From NCBI RefSeq assembly GCF_029624125.1, contig NZ_JARSBN010000010.1, positions 1-64,000 of the forward strand: a DNA stretch of 64,000 nucleotides, given 5' to 3'. A program made the translations under genes and the position numbers. Below are positions 61,815-64,000 of this stretch, one piece after another. Below the pieces are notes generated by a model. That model saw only the letters and a program-made list of their open reading frames with translations, was not told the origin of the DNA and did no database searches. How positions within the stretch are numbered: the first letter of the stretch is position 1; each line of letters starts with the position of its first letter. This DNA comes from Winogradskyella marincola. GTDB taxonomy: Bacteria > Bacteroidota > Bacteroidia > Flavobacteriales > Flavobacteriaceae.

Positions 61815-64000
61815 CTTTGTTGTTTTTTCTTAATTTGTTGAGTAATTTTTGAAGTCTGTTAATACTTTCGGTATTAATTTTGGTTTGGTCTTCTGCTTCA
61901 CTTTTTTCAATGAACTCTTCAGAAAGTGGTTGGTCTTTTTCGTCCTTAATAAGACTTTTTCCATCTGCCATTTTACCAAAAATGTAATACAACCCAGGAA
62001 TTATTAAAACACCAAACAATGTTCCTAAAAGCATACCACCAAGCGAAGAACCACCAATGGTTCTGTTACCAATTGCACCAGCACCAGAGGCAATAATTAA
62101 AGGAATTAAACCAGCTATAAAAGCAAATGAAGTCATTAATATAGGTCTAAAACGTGCTTTGGCACCTTCAATAGCGGCTTCTAAAATTGTGGACCCTTGA
62201 CTCCGTTTTTGTACCGCAAATTCTACAATAAGCACCGCATTTTTTCCTAGTAGTCCAACAAGCATTATTATACCTATTTGGGCATAAATATCATTGGCAA
62301 GTCCCATAACTTTTAATAAAAAGAACGAACCAAAAATACCAACAGGTAATGATAGAATTACAGCGAGTGGTAAAAGGAAACTTTCGTATTGTGCTGCTAA
62401 AACCAAATAAACGAAGATGAGTACTACTACAAAAATGTAAATAGACTCGTTGCCACGAGATGCTTCATCATAAGATAGGCCTTCCCAAGCAACATCGTAT
62501 CCTCTTGGTAGAGTAGCTTCAGCCACTTCTTGTATGGCTTTAATGGCATCTCCACTGGTGTAACCTGCAGCAGGTAACCCTCTAATTGCTGCTGAATTGT
62601 AAAGGTTGTAACGTGTTATTTCGTTTGGTCCTAATTTTTTTTCTAAGGTCATAAACGACGAATACGGAACCATATCTCCCTCTTCATTCTTAACAAAAAG
62701 TTTATCTAAATCTGTAGGCAATGCTCTGTACTCTGGTGCAGCTTGTGTGTATACTTTAAAGAATCTACCGTATTTAATAAAACCTTGCTCGTAAGTACTA
62801 CCAATTAGGATGTTTAGGTTTTCCATAGCTTTACCAATAGAAACCCCTTTTTGCATGGCAACTTTGTTGTTTATTTTTATCTCGTATTGCGGATAATTTG
62901 CAGCATAAAATGTAAACAACCCAGTAATTTCTTTGCGAGCTCTAAGCGCATCCATGAAATTGTTATTTATTTTCTCAAACTCGTGATAATCGGTAGAGTT
63001 TGTTTTGTCTAATAGACGCATTGAAAAACCTCCAGAAGATCCAAATCCAGGTACAGCAGGTGGTTCAAAATATTCTATTACAGCTCCAAGGTTTTTGGTT
63101 TCTTCTTCAAGCTCTTCCATGATTTCGTGTACCGAATGATGACGCTCTGACCATGGTTTTAAGTTAATTAAACATGTACCTGCGTTAGAACCTCGACCTT
63201 CAGTCATAATTTCATATCCAGCTAAAGATGATACCGATTGTACACCTTCAGTTTCTTCACAAATCTTTTGAAGTTTTTTTGCCACTTCATTAGTACGCTC
63301 TAAAGTAGCTCCAGGAGGTGTCTGAATAATAGCATAGATCATTCCTTGGTCTTCGTTTGGAATAAAACCTGCTGGCAATACTTTGTTTGTGAAGAAGATA
63401 CCAGCACAAAACACAGCTAGTATACCAAAGGTTAATACTCTACGTGCTACAATTTTATTTAACACTTTTACATAGCGTCCTGTAAGGCGTTCAAATCCTC
63501 TGTTGAACCAATCTATAAAACGATCTATTAGTGATTTTTTCTTTTTGCCATGATTGTGTTTTAGTAACATAGCACATAGTACAGGCGTAAGTGTAAGTGC
63601 TACTAATGCTGAAATAATTATAGAACCAGCCATAGTAATAGAGAACTGTCTGTAGAACACACCAACAGGTCCTGTCATAAAAGAAATAGGTACAAATACA
63701 GATACCATAACTAATGTAATGGCAATAATGGCACCACCAATTTCTCCAACAACACTTTTAACGGCTTCAAACGGACTGAGATGTTCTTCTTCCATTTTGG
63801 CGTGCACAGCTTCTACTACAACAATAGCATCATCTACCACAATACCAATGGCTAATACTAAAGCAAACAATGTAATTAGGTTGATAGATAAACCAAACAA
63901 TTGCATAATAAAGAAGGCGCCAATAAGCGACACAGGAACTGCAATAATTGGAATAAGAGTAGAACGCCAGTCTCCTAAAAATATAAATACAACAATGGCA
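61807..64000 (-). CDS. Efflux RND permease (AcrB/HAE1 family), 5' end beyond window
   Basis: The open frame runs off the right edge; about 730 C-terminal residues are visible, beginning near LGDWRSTLIPIIAVPVSLIGAFF. Motifs: the proton-relay FALVLAIGIVVDDAIVVVEAV helix, VPISFMTGPVGVFYRQF, the docking/porter region (about 270-570 of the visible part), and the second-half relay GIIMLVGLLGKNAVLIVEFAV. Proton-driven pump of drugs or toxic compounds across the envelope. A membrane-fusion protein gene should lie upstream, outside the window. Confidence 0.93.
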   Translation of the reverse strand, partial: AIVVFIFLGDWRSTLIPIIAVPVSLIGAFFIMQLFGLSINLITLFALVLAIGIVVDDAIVVVEAVHAKMEEEHLSPFEAVKSVVGEIGGAIIAITLVMVSVFVPISFMTGPVGVFYRQFSITMAGSIIISALVALTLTPVLCAMLLKHNHGKKKKSLIDRFIDWFNRGFERLTGRYVKVLNKIVARRVLTFGILAVFCAGIFFTNKVLPAGFIPNEDQGMIYAIIQTPPGATLERTNEVAKKLQKICEETEGVQSVSSLAGYEIMTEGRGSNAGTCLINLKPWSERHHSVHEIMEELEEETKNLGAVIEYFEPPAVPGFGSSGGFSMRLLDKTNSTDYHEFEKINNNFMDALRARKEITGLFTFYAANYPQYEIKINNKVAMQKGVSIGKAMENLNILIGSTYEQGFIKYGRFFKVYTQAAPEYRALPTDLDKLFVKNEEGDMVPYSSFMTLEKKLGPNEITRYNLYNSAAIRGLPAAGYTSGDAIKAIQEVAEATLPRGYDVAWEGLSYDEASRGNESIYIFVVVLIFVYLVLAAQYESFLLPLAVILSLPVGIFGSFFLLKVMGLANDIYAQIGIIMLVGLLGKNAVLIVEFAVQKRSQGSTILEAAIEGAKARFRPILMTSFAFIAGLIPLIIASGAGAIGNRTIGGSSLGGMLLGTLFGVLIIPGLYYIFGKMADGKSLIKDEKDQPLSEEFIEKSEAEDQTKINTESINRLQKLLNKLRKNNKDE

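Noticed and set aside
1-64000. tRNA or rRNA genes
   Set aside because: No cloverleaf-like sequence or rRNA segment was seen in any gap I read.

Overview
The window is an AT-rich chromosome segment (about one third GC by eye) from a marine-type Flavobacteriaceae bacterium (Bacteroidota). The evidence is the gene content (DUF4294 protein, NrdB carrying an ATP-cone, FMN-binding glutamate synthase family protein, fused RibBA with a decayed second domain), the near absence of Shine-Dalgarno sequences, and several Bacteroidota-type -7 boxes (TAnnTTTG). Most of the window is ordinary core genome; both ends are accessory. LEFT ACCESSORY REGION (1-9050): a type IIG restriction-modification methylase that has lost its N-terminus, a CoiA-like nuclease with a long coiled coil, two Fic (AMP-transferase) proteins, one with a small co-directional partner, a repeat- and palindrome-rich gap (4971-5650), unknown proteins, and a small HTH-like protein followed by a candidate structured RNA. 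A direct repeat (2128-2187 and 5458-5513) brackets the nuclease and the first Fic gene. CORE REGION (9084-55700): nitroreductase, DegT-type aminotransferase, RibBA, LptF/G permease, LolA, FtsK, M15 peptidase, DgkA, Tpx, PAP2 phosphatase, PheT, a TlpA-like lipoprotein, an AtoE-type transporter, RecG, M1 peptidase, patatin, a glutamate synthase-like flavoprotein, PcrA/UvrD helicase, glycogen-binding and retropepsin-like proteins, YrdC/Sua5, a Bcr/CflA exporter, class I ribonucleotide reductase (NrdB-NrdA), a three-gene acyl-CoA carboxylase, PrsW, a Nudix hydrolase, an M42 peptidase and several small conserved proteins. RIGHT ACCESSORY REGION (about 56200-60262): the most unusual part of the window. 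Five or six single-gene units, all on the minus strand, are separated by 130-197 bp foldable repeats. Read on the minus strand, each unit is GTT + a cassette-specific tag, 10-17 nt, a start codon, the gene, the inverted complement of the SAME tag + AAC, then a long imperfect hairpin ending in GTT. This is the logic of integron gene cassettes (core site, inverse core site, attC), but the tag does not fit the classical GTTRRRY consensus, at least three fold families share the same ends, and no integrase gene lies in the window. I interpret it as an integron-like, integrase-less cassette array of a type I do not recognise as described. Its cargo is lipoproteins, small membrane proteins and unknown proteins. 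FAR RIGHT: an RND efflux operon (TolC-like outer-membrane protein and AcrB-like permease, the latter cut by the window edge). I saw no tRNA, rRNA, CRISPR array or complete insertion sequence.
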